64,000 nucleotides of DNA from Pseudacidovorax sp. NFM-22 (GTDB lineage Bacteria; Pseudomonadota; Gammaproteobacteria; Burkholderiales; Burkholderiaceae_C), in assembly GCF_021401245.1 (NCBI RefSeq), contig NZ_JACBFY010000003.1, positions 620,001 to 684,000 of the forward strand. The letters run 5' to 3'. Of the stretch, positions 33,832-42,671 are shown one piece after another. The stretch's first letter is position 1. Each line of letters begins with the position of its first letter. The position numbers and the translations under genes are program-made. Under the pieces are notes generated by a model that saw only the letters and a list, made by a program, of their open reading frames with translations, made no database searches and had not been told where the DNA came from.

Positions 33832-34575
33832 TCAACGAGCCCGCGTTCGATTCGCAGCCGAAGATGATGGCTGCGCAGCAGAATCTTCGTCCAGCCCCGC
33901 GCGGAGTAGCTTGTGCGCGCCCGCTACCCAGTGCACGGCCACCCAGCCGGTGACCATCCCGCCAGCGACGTCCAACAGCACATGCTGGCGCGTTGCCAGC
34001 GTGGCGTAGACGACGGCCAGACACCAGGCGCCGTTGAACCATCGAGTCCAGCCGGGCGCCTGGATGCTGGCAAGCTGGCTGTGAAGCACACGCGCAGCGA
34101 AAAGAGCGAAGGCGACATGGAGCGAAGGAAAAGCGTTGCCTCCTGCATCGGAAGACTTGAGAAACTGCATCAGCGGATATTGTGACCAGTCGATCCCCGT
34201 GGCATCCACATACGTTGGCCACATCCAATAGACGAACATCGCCGTGACCACCATGACCAGCGCGCCGCTTGCGTAGGTCAGCAAGGCCTGCCTGTTGGCT
34301 GCGAAAGCGGCAGGTAATGAGACGTAGAGCCAAAGGGATGCGTAGGGCACGATCGCCCATTGCTGCACGCCGAGCCACGCATCCAGTCCGGTGACGGGGA
34401 CAGGTGCCGCCCTGTACGCCGTCGCCTGCATGATCCAGAAATAGATGGGAAAGAACGCGGCAATCGACAGCGATGTGCCTAGCATCTTGGTGAGCCAGAG
34501 CGTTCGCATTCGAACAGCCACGGCATGGGTCCAAGCGTGCTGGCGTTGTCTGCTCGAGTCCGGAGAGTCTTTCAT
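33832..34575 (-). CDS. PAP2-family membrane phosphatase
   Basis: Integral membrane phosphatase of about 247 residues with some six helices. PAP2 motifs: AFPSLHVAFALFAARV (the P-S-x-H box) and ATRQHVLLDVAGG (R-x-H-x3-D). The Leu in PSLH instead of PSGH points to the PAP2_3 / Aur1-like branch. Likely acts on lipid or isoprenoid phosphates; substrate unknown. ATG at 34575 is chosen; the longer frame to 34674 starts in a poorly coding leader. It leads the operon that continues with the two-component genes. Confidence 0.78.
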   Translation of the reverse strand: MKDSPDSSRQRQHAWTHAVAVRMRTLWLTKMLGTSLSIAAFFPIYFWIMQATAYRAAPVPVTGLDAWLGVQQWAIVPYASLWLYVSLPAAFAANRQALLTYASGALVMVVTAMFVYWMWPTYVDATGIDWSQYPLMQFLKSSDAGGNAFPSLHVAFALFAARVLHSQLASIQAPGWTRWFNGAWCLAVVYATLATRQHVLLDVAGGMVTGWVAVHWVAGAHKLLRAGLDEDSAAQPSSSAANRTRAR

Positions 34576-34937
34576 AGGAGGTCGCCTTTGGTGCACTGCA
34601 CCGAAGACGCCCAGCGTACGAACAAGCATTACGTGAACATTGCGCGAGAGGCCCGTAGTCGGCAAGTAGTGCAAACTTCTCTATCGCCCAGGCGGTTCGC
34701 TTTCCTGGGAACCACATCCGATGCGAGGGGTTCTTGTCGATCCAGACGGGCGCTGCAACCTCGCCTCGCCGCGAAAGCCGACGTTGGGGCTAGGACGGCT
34801 TGATGCCGAAAACCAGTCATTCCGGGGCGCAGGTGCCAAGGACGGCAACGGGCCCAAAGCTGACGGTCGTCCTGCCCCAAAGCGCACGGTCACTGAAGGT
34901 CTCGATGCGACCAAAGCTGCAAGAGGAGACCGGCTAA
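34576..34937. other. Gene-free stretch with repeat-like motifs
   Basis: About 360 bases with no gene I can support. From 34852 to 34930 three spaced C-[CA]-AAAGC motifs occur (GGGCCCAAAGCTGACGGTC, GCCCCAAAGCGCACGGTC, GACCAAAGCTGC), which look like degenerate copies of the interspersed repeat. Confidence 0.4.
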
Positions 34938-35462
34938 TCAGCTCTTTCGAATCTTGGTTGTTCCGTCTGACATGCGCAGCGCCTCAATCCGCCACTCGGG
35001 CTCGGGCATGCCATCGTGCCTCTGCACACCAAATACCTCGACTGCACCCTCTGCATTCGTCGGTCCGGCCGCCCACCATGCGGACTCGTAGGGCATGTCA
35101 CCGCGCTCGTGGTCGTAGCTCACCTCGATTTCCTCGGCCACGTCCATTGCCACTTGAGTCAACCAACGAAGCAGGGGGACATTCCATGTGCCCACATAAC
35201 CACAAAATTCCGGATCACCGAAGTCGTTCTCGCCAAGCACCTGTCGGGATCCCGCGGTTGCCCAAACAGTCTGGTCCCCGGGCGTCTGAGGATACTGTTT
35301 GCCGTACAGGTCCTCGACTAAGAGCAATTCGGTGATGCTCATGTAAAGCAAACCATCGTACGACTTGGCAGTCTCGAGAATCCGGCGTAGTGAGTCGCAG
35401 GTCTTCAAGTGGTCGACCGCTTGACCAGCCTCTAGAAGCTTTAGCGTTGCGTAAATTGGCAT
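34938..35462 (-). CDS. Hypothetical protein
   Basis: Unrecognised 174-residue soluble protein. Features seen: an acidic, Trp-rich middle (GYVGTWNVPLLRWLTQVAMDVAEEIEVSY) and a C-terminal segment EPEWRIEALRMSDGTTKIR. No signal peptide. It is bordered on its 5' side by one of the best copies of the interspersed repeat (35481-35506). Its isolated position and lack of partners fit a cassette-like gene. Confidence 0.55.
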   Translation of the reverse strand: MPIYATLKLLEAGQAVDHLKTCDSLRRILETAKSYDGLLYMSITELLLVEDLYGKQYPQTPGDQTVWATAGSRQVLGENDFGDPEFCGYVGTWNVPLLRWLTQVAMDVAEEIEVSYDHERGDMPYESAWWAAGPTNAEGAVEVFGVQRHDGMPEPEWRIEALRMSDGTTKIRKS

Positions 35463-35480
35463 AGGTAGGGGCGGGAGCGT

Positions 35481-35506
35481 GTGACTGCTTTTGGCCGACT
35501 GTAGCC
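35481..35506 (-). repeat. Interspersed repeat copy (TGCTTTTGGCCGACTGTAGCC type)
   Basis: Shares TGGCCGACTGTAGCC (15 bases) with the copy at 36347-36361 and TGCTTTTGGCC with the one at 36733. Lies between two small hypothetical genes. Confidence 0.65.
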
Positions 35507-35562
35507 CTCTGCCAGGCGTACGAGAAGGGCGCTAGGCGGACTTTGCTCTCCGCGCAAAGCGG

Positions 35563-35928
35563 TCACTCGTCGAGCTCATTTCCGCCATGCTCGGTGTCGC
35601 CAAGTTCTTGACGGGTGGGCGTCTTGCCCTTGATTCGTCGAAGGCTGGTGAACCCTTCTTCGGCTTCCTGAAGCGTGAGCTTCCCCCGATGCACGTCGCC
35701 GGCTTTGAACAGCTCGTGTGCCGCTCTGAGCTTGCTCCGAGATGCTTCCCACTGGGCAATCCGTTCTGGGTCTCTGAGTAGCGAACGGACCGATTCGTAC
35801 CCGTGCTCCAGGCCCGCGAACACATCCGCAAGCGTCAAGCCGAACTTGAAGTCGGGAGCGTAGGCTCCAGCCCAAGCTAACGCATCGCGGGTTTGAGCGA
35901 ATCCCTCGCGCTGGTACCTCAAAGTCAT
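35563..35928 (-). CDS. Hypothetical protein
   Basis: Unrecognised 121-residue soluble protein beginning MTLRYQREGFAQTRDALAWAG. It is mostly helical and charged (RDPERIAQWEASRSKLRAAHELFKAG) and ends in an acidic tail (GDTEHGGNELDE). No signal peptide, membrane segment or known motif seen. It is 36 bases downstream of the small HEAT-like gene on the same strand. Confidence 0.5.
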   Translation of the reverse strand: MTLRYQREGFAQTRDALAWAGAYAPDFKFGLTLADVFAGLEHGYESVRSLLRDPERIAQWEASRSKLRAAHELFKAGDVHRGKLTLQEAEEGFTSLRRIKGKTPTRQELGDTEHGGNELDE

Positions 35929-35964
35929 TGATTCCTCAACGTCTGCTGGTGGCCGCGGGCTGTC

Positions 35965-36297
35965 TTAAGCAAAAGCCGCGATGTCATCCAGCGCGTCTTC
36001 AACCCTTCCCGCGACCGCTGGGTCTGCAAGGAGCGGTGTCAGTGCTGCCACCGCCCGCGCCTTCTCCAGATTTCGATGCACCCTTGCAACGTGTCCTAGG
36101 CATGTTGCGGCCAGACCTCGGATGTCTGGGTCCGCGTTGGAGAGCTCTTCCAAGCAGCGGTCCTGAGCCCAGAGCCAATCAGGCTCGTGCAACGCGATGG
36201 CAATGAGCGCGCGACACACCACCGCCGACGACCGGGAGGCAAGTGCGTCCTCAGCGTCTTGCCGCGAGAGGGGAGAAACGTCGTCAAACCTTTTCAT
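35965..36297 (-). CDS. Small HEAT-repeat-like protein
   Basis: A 110-residue all-helical protein, MKRFDDVSPLSRQDAEDALAS and onward. Helix pairs such as ADPDIRGLAATCLGHVARVH and ARAVAALTPLLADPAVAGRVEDALDDI look like HEAT repeats. Similar small HEAT proteins occur as stand-alone or immunity-like genes in accessory regions; that role is only a guess. The repeat copy at 36334-36372 lies just before its start. Confidence 0.55.
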   Translation of the reverse strand: MKRFDDVSPLSRQDAEDALASRSSAVVCRALIAIALHEPDWLWAQDRCLEELSNADPDIRGLAATCLGHVARVHRNLEKARAVAALTPLLADPAVAGRVEDALDDIAAFA

Positions 36298-36333
36298 CGG
36301 GCAAGCTTATTTGCAGTATTGGGCGGCACGGTC

Positions 36334-36372
36334 GAATGACAGGTTGTGGCCGACTGTAGCCGGCTGTCATGA
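36334..36372. repeat. Interspersed repeat copy forming a hairpin
   Basis: ATGACAG (36336-36342) and CTGTCAT (36364-36370) form the outer arms, and TGGCCGACTGTAGCC (36347-36361) is the shared core. It lies between two genes on the minus strand. Confidence 0.65.
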
Positions 36373-36440
36373 CCACGCAAAGGCGCCCGAAGCAGATCGC
36401 CAGAGCACCCGCGAGCAGACATGCCAGATCCACGGCGCCA

Positions 36441-36722
36441 CTACTCTTTAGCCTCTGAGCACCGCTTGTGAATGGCGACGCTACGATGCCGAGTTCTTTG
36501 CTCGTACTGTTGTCCACGTCCAATGGCTTCGAGCCTCGCGGCGATTTCGGAGTCAATCGGTGCGCCCTGTTCCAGCCACCCTAGGGCAAGCGCTGGCCAG
36601 TAACCGGTCGGCCAATCTAGAGCACCAAGAAGAATCTCGCGTACCGGCATCGAGCCTGAATAGGACGTGTACGCTGACTCCAGCGCCGGTAGAAAGCGAA
36701 TGAACTCGGGGTCGGATGGCAT
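36441..36722 (-). CDS. Small hypothetical protein
   Basis: Unrecognised 93-residue protein from ATG 36722 (MPSDPEFIRFLPALESAYTS). The middle (LLGALDWPTGYWPALALGWLEQGAPID) is helical and Trp-rich, and the end is basic. A TTG at 36746 in the same frame would extend it into the repeat copy at 36731-36755. No known domain seen. Confidence 0.5.
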   Translation of the reverse strand: MPSDPEFIRFLPALESAYTSYSGSMPVREILLGALDWPTGYWPALALGWLEQGAPIDSEIAARLEAIGRGQQYEQRTRHRSVAIHKRCSEAKE

Positions 36723-36730
36723 GGCTTGGC

Positions 36731-36755
36731 GTCTGCTTTTGGCCAAAGGTGATTC
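36731..36755. repeat. Interspersed repeat copy
   Basis: GTCTGCTTTTGGCCAAAGG, sharing TGCTTTTGGCC with the copy at 35481-35506. It lies between two small minus-strand genes and slightly overlaps the end of the membrane-protein gene. Confidence 0.55.
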
Positions 36756-37068
36756 ATCCGACTTGCCAGTCTTTCTGGCTGGTTTTCACCCAGATCAGAC
36801 CGCCCAACACAGTTCCAATCGGGAAGCCGATGAGGAGCAGGGTGCCCAATACCCGCGACAGCGCTTTCCCCCAACCAGACCCAGCCTTCGCGCCGTGTGC
36901 CGCCCAAAGATGAAGACCAATGGGAACGGCCGCAATAAAGCCCAATATCCAAAGCCCGTCCAAGCTAGCCGTTGACCTAGTCACCACCGCGTAGACGATG
37001 AAGAGAAAGACGGCCAAATAGAAAGCTGCGATACCTCGGTGCAGGCGCACCAACGATGTGTTCCGCAT
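36754..37068 (-). CDS. Small membrane protein
   Basis: A 104-residue protein with about three membrane helices (IAAFYLAVFLFIVYAVVT, LWILGFIAAVPIGLHLWAA, VLGTLLLIGFPIGTVLGGLIWV). Function unknown. Similar small proteins are widespread as stand-alone genes. It is preceded on its 5' side by repeat sequences (37098-37215). Confidence 0.6.
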   Translation of the reverse strand: MRNTSLVRLHRGIAAFYLAVFLFIVYAVVTRSTASLDGLWILGFIAAVPIGLHLWAAHGAKAGSGWGKALSRVLGTLLLIGFPIGTVLGGLIWVKTSQKDWQVG

Positions 37069-37134
37069 ACGAGCCCTCGCTCCAATTGATTTGTAACTGG
37101 ACTGTAGCAGACAGCTTTTGAGCTGCCCACCCGA

Positions 37135-37215
37135 GCGTCGGCTCTTGGCCGACAGCGGCGGGCCGCAAGGATAGCCCGAGGGACCGCTTCCGCTGCATTG
37201 CAGCCCTCGTGACGG
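37135..37215. repeat. Long interspersed repeat copy
   Basis: Contains CTCTTGGCCGACAGCGG (about 37142-37158), AGGATAGCCCG (about 37168-37178) and GCTTCCGCTGCA (about 37186-37197). The last two blocks recur in the same order near 44198-44227. Confidence 0.6.
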
Positions 37216-39012
37216 TCACTCGTCCTCGTCTTCTCCGGCGTCGGCAACAGGGATGTCTCCGTCCTGGACAGGCTCGTCGGCGACTGGCGCTTGCTTCAGT
37301 AGTTCGTCGTGCATTGCCTTGACCATGCCGCTGAGCGCCTCGACGCCTGGACGAAAAGACTCCTCCAGCAGAACGTGACGTTTGACGCCGAATTCCAGGA
37401 TGCTGCAGTCGTCAGGCGGCACCCAGTTGTCCGGAATCGACTCGGTCGCGACCATGGTTTGGCCCGAATGAACTCGCTCCAGGATGGTGTCGAGCATCCG
37501 CCCGAGGCTCACAGGATCCTGACCCGACTGTTGCGGCGTATCGACGATGAACGGAAAGATGGGGCCGTCGCCGTACTTCGAGTGAGCCGACAGCAACGCA
37601 AGGTGGTTTGCCAATACTGCGCGTGGCGCGTAGCTCCCGCTTGCGTTCGGCGAGCGCGTGCCAATCGTCACCTTCGCAGCGATTTCGACCTTGGCGATGT
37701 CGAGCATATCTGCGTAGGAAATCAGGTCTTCCTTAAACGATGCACGAATCCGCTTCTCTCGTTCCTTGTCGGCCAAATCTTTGAGCCTGCTGTCGTACTC
37801 CTGAAACTCTTCAGTGGCAATGTCAAGTTCCGCCGCGAGATCGCGGCGTGTGACGTCGTAGGCATCCTTGAGTACGGACAGGCTTTTTGCGACCACTACG
37901 TCAGCCACCGGTCGGCCGTCGCGCTGAACCGTCAGAGACTCGTTCAGCGAGCGTAGGCGCTGTGCGACAGCATTGAGCTTGGTCTGGAGGGCCACCTCAT
38001 CACCTTGCAGCTTGTCTCTTGCCGTTTGCAACCGAATGACCACTTCGTGGATGTCGTGCGCGTCGGTGGCAAGCGCTTGTCGTGCGTGGAAAGTCGCCGT
38101 ATGGACGTGCGAGCAAGTGGGGCAGACCAGTGACTCGTCGTCTGAATAGTCGGCGAGGAAAGCTTGGTCCTCGACGAGTTCACGTTCGCTGGCCAGAGCC
38201 ATGTTCAACTCGGCCGTGAGCTGCTGCCGCTTCTGAGCAAGCTTGAATAGGTCCGCGCGTACCTCGTCTTGTTCGTCGCGCAACTTCTTCGTCAAATCCG
38301 ACACCTCGCGAAGCTCGTGAGCGAATTGGCTTTCGTCGAGAGTGGTCGTTTCCGCTGGGAGCATTTCCACCACACGCTTGTAGGAAGTCTCCTGTAGCTT
38401 CAAGTGCACCTTAGCGGTCTTGAGCTGAACGGCCGACCGCTCTCGATGCACCTGGGCGTCAAGGTAGGCCGCGGTCTTCAACCCGGTAAATGACGAGAAG
38501 AGCGGCGTTTGCCACTTCACGAACTGGCCCAGGTACGGGAAGGTCGCCCATTTCGGGCCCCATCCGCTGTCTTGGTCGATGTAGAACGGAAGCATGGCGT
38601 AGTCGGGCCCAGCCAAGCCAAACTCACCTTCCTCCTTGCGCTGAAGCATTAGCTTGAAGCCGAAGGTCTCAGAGAAGAACTCACTCCACTTCGAGCCGGA
38701 CTCGGTCGCAAATACAAGAAGTCCCAGGTCATCGAATGCGGCGCGCTTGCGACCTTGCCGCAGGAAGATGAACTTCCCCAACGAGCCAACAGACAGCTCA
38801 AGAGCTGCGACCACGTTCGCGTCGAACTCGCCCGCGGCACGTCTTGCCGGTTCGCAGCCGAGCGCCCAAACTAGGTGCTTCAGGACACGCGACTTGCCTG
38901 TGCCGTTATTGCCCGCCAGCAGGTTGCGTCGAGGATGAAATTTCAGCTGCCTCGCGCTCGCGTCTCTTTCGGACAGCAGCCAAAGCTCGTTGAATACCAC
39001 GATGGGGCTCAT
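37216..39012 (-). CDS. Rad50/SMC-like ATPase with zinc hook, partner of a DUF4297 nuclease
   Basis: A 598-residue SMC-like ATPase, probably the sensor or motor of a defence operon. The N-terminal ATPase half has Walker A GNNGTGKS at 34-41. Coiled-coil segments flank a CPTC zinc-hook motif near residue 294. The C-terminal half has Walker B FPFIVDTPQQ near 489, and no classic LSGG signature is clear. The acidic tail ends AGEDEDE. Its start overlaps the nuclease stop by 4 bases. Two-gene pairs of a Cap4/DUF4297 nuclease and an SMC ATPase are known in the Lamassu family; ABC-3C systems use related ATPases. Which group this belongs to is unsettled. Confidence 0.8.
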   Translation of the reverse strand: MSPIVVFNELWLLSERDASARQLKFHPRRNLLAGNNGTGKSRVLKHLVWALGCEPARRAAGEFDANVVAALELSVGSLGKFIFLRQGRKRAAFDDLGLLVFATESGSKWSEFFSETFGFKLMLQRKEEGEFGLAGPDYAMLPFYIDQDSGWGPKWATFPYLGQFVKWQTPLFSSFTGLKTAAYLDAQVHRERSAVQLKTAKVHLKLQETSYKRVVEMLPAETTTLDESQFAHELREVSDLTKKLRDEQDEVRADLFKLAQKRQQLTAELNMALASERELVEDQAFLADYSDDESLVCPTCSHVHTATFHARQALATDAHDIHEVVIRLQTARDKLQGDEVALQTKLNAVAQRLRSLNESLTVQRDGRPVADVVVAKSLSVLKDAYDVTRRDLAAELDIATEEFQEYDSRLKDLADKEREKRIRASFKEDLISYADMLDIAKVEIAAKVTIGTRSPNASGSYAPRAVLANHLALLSAHSKYGDGPIFPFIVDTPQQSGQDPVSLGRMLDTILERVHSGQTMVATESIPDNWVPPDDCSILEFGVKRHVLLEESFRPGVEALSGMVKAMHDELLKQAPVADEPVQDGDIPVADAGEDEDE

Positions 39013-40286
39013 GATGCTGCCTCAGGTTGCGAACCAGCCGCAGCAGTTGAAAGGTGTCGGAGTGGTTGTGCATTTTTGAGAGTCATCGCCATCAGGCAGT
39101 AGAGGAAGCCATCGGAGTACAGGTGTGAGTCCCGAACCTTCATCATGCGCAGGTCCGCCAGCCACGCCGGCAGTCGAGCCTTGAGGTCTCCGTTGGCTTT
39201 GTATTGGTTGTTCTTGATGTATAGGTCGACCAGCACTTGGGCAGTGAGCCAGACCACGCTGGCGCGATTGGTGACTTCCGCGCAAGCGGTGTTCACCGCA
39301 GCCTCCATCTCCTGGACCATCTCGTAGTCAGCCACCTCGGCATTCAGCCGCGCGATGACCTGCGCGACCAAGTCTTGTGTTCGAACGTGGGTGTCGTTGG
39401 CTGCAGCGAAGTATTGAGTCACCTCAGCCCTCGTAACAGCGCGCTCAAGCAGGCCCGCGAAGTCCTTGGCGTAGGCTCGCTTGCCGGCTCGCTGCTGCAC
39501 ATACGACGCTACGAGACAGATGGCAATGAACGGGGCATTGACTTGCGGCTCAATTTTCTTGAGCTGACACAGCTCCACCAACTCGCCAATGGCAAACTTG
39601 TGGGCTTCCTCAGTGGGACAGTTGGTCACAGTCAAGCGGAAGCCATCAAGGGCAATCGCTTCGTTTTCAGGCACTTCAAGTTGCTTGCGAAAAGCCTCTT
39701 GGACTTTGGCGACTGATGCGGCTGGCAAGTCGCATAGCTCTACTGCGGTCACCGTTTCGTTTTGGTCATCGTCCCCGACTCCAACGTAGAACGGTGCGTT
39801 CGAAGCGAAGATGAGTTCCGGAGGCCGCGTGAGCGCAGAAAAGCGCTGGCGGTGGAAATACAGTTTGGCCAGCGGGGACTGTCCCGGCTTGCGCGAGCGA
39901 AGGAGAATCCGTCGCTTCGGTGCGGCCGTTGCGCCTGTCTCGTCGATGTTCGCCTGCACTAGTTTTGCCGCAGGTGCCGGCGGTGGTGCCAGCAGTCCAT
40001 TCAAGGTCCAGTGGTGCGTCGATTCGTTCTTCTTGAGCTGGATGAACGTGACGCGCGTGGGCTGCTTGGACGAGTCAAGCACCGCTATGTCCTGCTGCCA
40101 TTCAAGTACGACGGCATAGTCCTCGCCGGTCGCATGTGCCTTTAGGGTCTCAAGCACAGCTTGCCAGACCTGAAAGCTGAACCCACGGACAGCATGCTGT
40201 CCTCCAGTCTCGTCTCCGCTCCTGTCTTTGAACAAGGAGAGAACGTCCTGAAGGCTCGGTTCGCCGCCTGAATTCGCGTTCGTCAT
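39009..40286 (-). CDS. DUF4297/Cap4-like nuclease, putative defence effector
   Basis: A 425-residue protein with an N-terminal restriction-endonuclease-like domain. It shows the DUF4297-type entry motif DETGGQHAVRGFSFQVWQAV near 26, a strand with acidic residues (AVVLEWQQDIAVL), and FIQLKK near 90, which fits the (E/Q)xK end of a PD-(D/E)xK site. The rest (about 150-425) is helical and probably a sensor or partner-binding region. It is the first gene of an operon with the SMC-like ATPase. The assignment rests on motif reading only. Confidence 0.72.
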   Translation of the reverse strand: MTNANSGGEPSLQDVLSLFKDRSGDETGGQHAVRGFSFQVWQAVLETLKAHATGEDYAVVLEWQQDIAVLDSSKQPTRVTFIQLKKNESTHHWTLNGLLAPPPAPAAKLVQANIDETGATAAPKRRILLRSRKPGQSPLAKLYFHRQRFSALTRPPELIFASNAPFYVGVGDDDQNETVTAVELCDLPAASVAKVQEAFRKQLEVPENEAIALDGFRLTVTNCPTEEAHKFAIGELVELCQLKKIEPQVNAPFIAICLVASYVQQRAGKRAYAKDFAGLLERAVTRAEVTQYFAAANDTHVRTQDLVAQVIARLNAEVADYEMVQEMEAAVNTACAEVTNRASVVWLTAQVLVDLYIKNNQYKANGDLKARLPAWLADLRMMKVRDSHLYSDGFLYCLMAMTLKNAQPLRHLSTAAAGSQPEAAS

Positions 40287-40325
40287 GCGCGAAGCTTATA
40301 ACAGTTGGTAACGCATTCGGTAGCA

Positions 40326-40350
40326 GTGTCCGCTTCTGGCCGAATTCTGC
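40326..40350. repeat. Interspersed repeat copy (GTGTCCGCTTCTGGCCG type)
   Basis: Shares the 17 bases GTGTCCGCTTCTGGCCG with the copy at 44165-44181. It lies between the nuclease gene start and the TPR gene end. Confidence 0.7.
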
Positions 40351-40383
40351 ACGACGGCCGCAGGGTGCCCGCAGCGTAGTACG

Positions 40384-40827
40384 TCACCACACGCCGGAAG
40401 CGGGCGGAGCAAGCTTCGTTTTCAAGAACGCGAAGTACTTGGGGTCGTCTAGAGCAAATATCTCCTTTCCTTCCAGCATGTACGCTCTTGTCAGATGTTC
40501 TGCTGCCACTTTCTCTTGCCCTCGCTCAAGTGCGCATTGGCCGAGGCGCAGATGAAGGAAGGGGTTGCCGAAACCACTTGGACAGCGCATCGCGTACTCC
40601 ATTGCCTCTGAACCTGAGACGAAGAAACCGCCGAGAAAGCATGCGTCGCCTATGGCGGCGAGGATCCAGGTACTGGGTTCCCAATCGGCCTGCGGTGCTG
40701 GCACCAACGCCCAAGCCTTGTTGTACGTCGCGATTGCCTCTTTATAGCGCCGCTGCTCAGCAAGCGCGTCCCCGTCAGCGCAAAACTGCTTGATATTGGC
40801 GTGGATGGCACTCGGCAAGTCGTTCAT
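40384..40827 (-). CDS. TPR-repeat protein
   Basis: A 147-residue soluble protein with tetratricopeptide-like helix pairs: GDALAEQRRYKEAIATYNKAWALVP, ILAAIGDACFLGGFFVSGSEAMEYA and LRLGQCALERGQEKVAAEHLTRAYML. It ends YFAFLKTKLAPPASG. This small TPR family is widespread in Proteobacteria, sometimes near secreted-toxin loci; function unknown. It has repeat copies on both sides (40326 and 40892). Confidence 0.75.
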   Translation of the reverse strand: MNDLPSAIHANIKQFCADGDALAEQRRYKEAIATYNKAWALVPAPQADWEPSTWILAAIGDACFLGGFFVSGSEAMEYAMRCPSGFGNPFLHLRLGQCALERGQEKVAAEHLTRAYMLEGKEIFALDDPKYFAFLKTKLAPPASGVW

Positions 40828-40891
40828 GGCGATTGGTGAACTGAAGGAAGGGCGGGAAGGTGAGCTTCTGGCCTGATTGTGTCGGTGATGC

Positions 40892-40921
40892 GAACGGCTG
40901 CTTCTGGCCGTACGCTGTCAT
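40892..40921. repeat. Interspersed repeat copy
   Basis: Contains GGCTGCTTCTGGCCGTACGC, related to the copy at 40326. A part copy (GAGCTTCTGGCCTGATTG) lies at 40862-40879. Both are in the gap between the TPR gene and the next minus-strand gene. Confidence 0.6.
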
Positions 40922-41081
40922 ACAGCATCCGGGCCCAAATCGCCTGATATCTGACTTCCGCGAAGTTCGCGCCGCTGTCCCATCGGTTCTGCGCTTCGTT
41001 GGCCAAGCATGCTTAGAGGCTGACTAGCGCCCGGGCTTTCCTCACGTAGGCGCCGAATGGGAGCACCTCTGCTATGGCCCC

Positions 41082-42671
41082 TCACTGCGGCCCGCGACGC
41101 GCTAGCAGCATAAATTCCACACCCTGCGCGCGCACTGATTGCATGTCGAAGTGCGCCAGGCTGGCTTGGCCCAGCAGCGATGCGCAATCTGCGCAGGCGA
41201 TGGCCGGCACGTTCTTGAGCTCGAATGGGCCGACCCTCATTGATTCGATGACGATGCCTCTCGCCAGCGCCACCCTGCCGTCGGCCGTCCTCATGTTCAC
41301 CTGCGGCTCAGTCACGCGATAGACCGCCTTCGTCTCACGCAGCACCGTGTCGCTGAGGCTCGTCCGGCTGGCACCGGTGTCGACCATGAAGGCTCGCGGC
41401 TTGCTGGAGCCGAGAGTTACCGGCGCGAAGAAGTGGCCACTGAAAGCCGGTAGACGCAGCGCCGTGCGCTCCACGTTCTTCTCAGGCTCGGCCTGCTCGA
41501 TGGCTGTCTCTATGGAAATCCGCTGCGCCACGAAGTACGGCCGCCCGCCCTTGGCTTCCAACTGGTTGTCGTAGGCCTGCAGCAGAGACAGCGCCTCGTA
41601 AGGCCGATTTGTCTTGAGCAGAAGGCTGGCCAAGTGCCCTCTGACGTCCACCAGGCTCGGCGCCACGGACAGCGCCTTGTATGACCATTCGATGGCATCT
41701 CCTGTGTGACCAAGCTTATCGTGGCTGTCGGCGTAGAACGCGAAGAGGTCGTATGCGCCTGCTCCGAGGTCCAGCGACCTCTTCAGGTGAACGAGGGCCT
41801 CCTCGTGCTTGTCGCGCAGATTCAGAACCATACCCAGGCGTGCGGCGCCGACGGCATCATCAGGTCGAAGCCGCACGTATTCGCGCCAGCTTGCCTCCTG
41901 GCAGCGCAGATCGCGCAACTGAACACACTTGTTGGCCTGAGAGCGGAGATCCTCTGCAGTCAAGTTGTCCCTATTGAACCAACGCTCCGCGTAGCCGCGG
42001 GTCACGAGCGTGCTTACCCCAGAGACCGCAAGCAGCACAGTGCAGCATCCGACGAAGACCTGGAGGCTTGTGCGCTGGCTCGGGTAGTCGCTCCAGAGCG
42101 AGAAGATGGCGACCCCTCCAACCGGCAGCAACAGGGCGCCAAGGCCGACGCCGAACGCGTAGGGCAGCGAAGCCCTCTCGGGAAGGTGAAAGGCGAGGCC
42201 AAACCAGACCAGCAACACGGCCAGCACGATCGCGATGGTCCACAGCGGCGCGCCCGCCGTGCGTTCGCGCAACCGATCCTGCTTGACGAACCCCGGCTCG
42301 TCATCGACGGGCGGCGCGGCCCGCCCCCTGGACAGTTCCGGGACATGGTGGAGCGCCTTCCAGGCCAATCGTCCTTCGCGCCAGACCTGCGTGTTCAAGC
42401 TGATGGTTCTCGCCTGGAGGAGCTCTTCGAGTTGCGCCGCGGACACTGGGCCGCCTCTGTTCTCACCTTCGGCGTACCACCAGACCTGTTCGGCTTCCTC
42501 AGCAACAGGGATGGCGGCCAGGGCAGGCGCCGTCCGCGATGGCAAGGAGGCAGGCGGGCCGGGCAAAGGCGCCTCTGCGAACACCGGGTCTTGCCGGTCC
42601 TCGAGCGTTTCCCGGCGCCCTGCGCGCGCGCAGGGACTTGAGCGGCTCCTGGTCCTCGGTCTGCTTGGCAC
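41082..42671 (-). pseudogene. GYF / TPR / aspartyl-protease part of a frameshifted fusion gene
   Basis: The 529-codon frame contains, in order: a GYF_2 (DUF4339)-like domain (VWWYAEGENRGGPVSAAQLEELLQ), membrane helices (LWTIAIVLAVLLVWFGLAFHL and the next), TPR-like helices (about 260-400), and a retropepsin-type aspartyl protease domain with the active motif FMVDTGASRTSLSD near 440. There is no good start: only a GTG inside the upstream gene. Adding two bases to the GC run at 42622-42631 joins it in frame to the DUF2569 part (read KSLRARAGRRETLEDRQD). One broken gene is therefore the best reading; two overlapping genes are possible. Confidence 0.7.
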
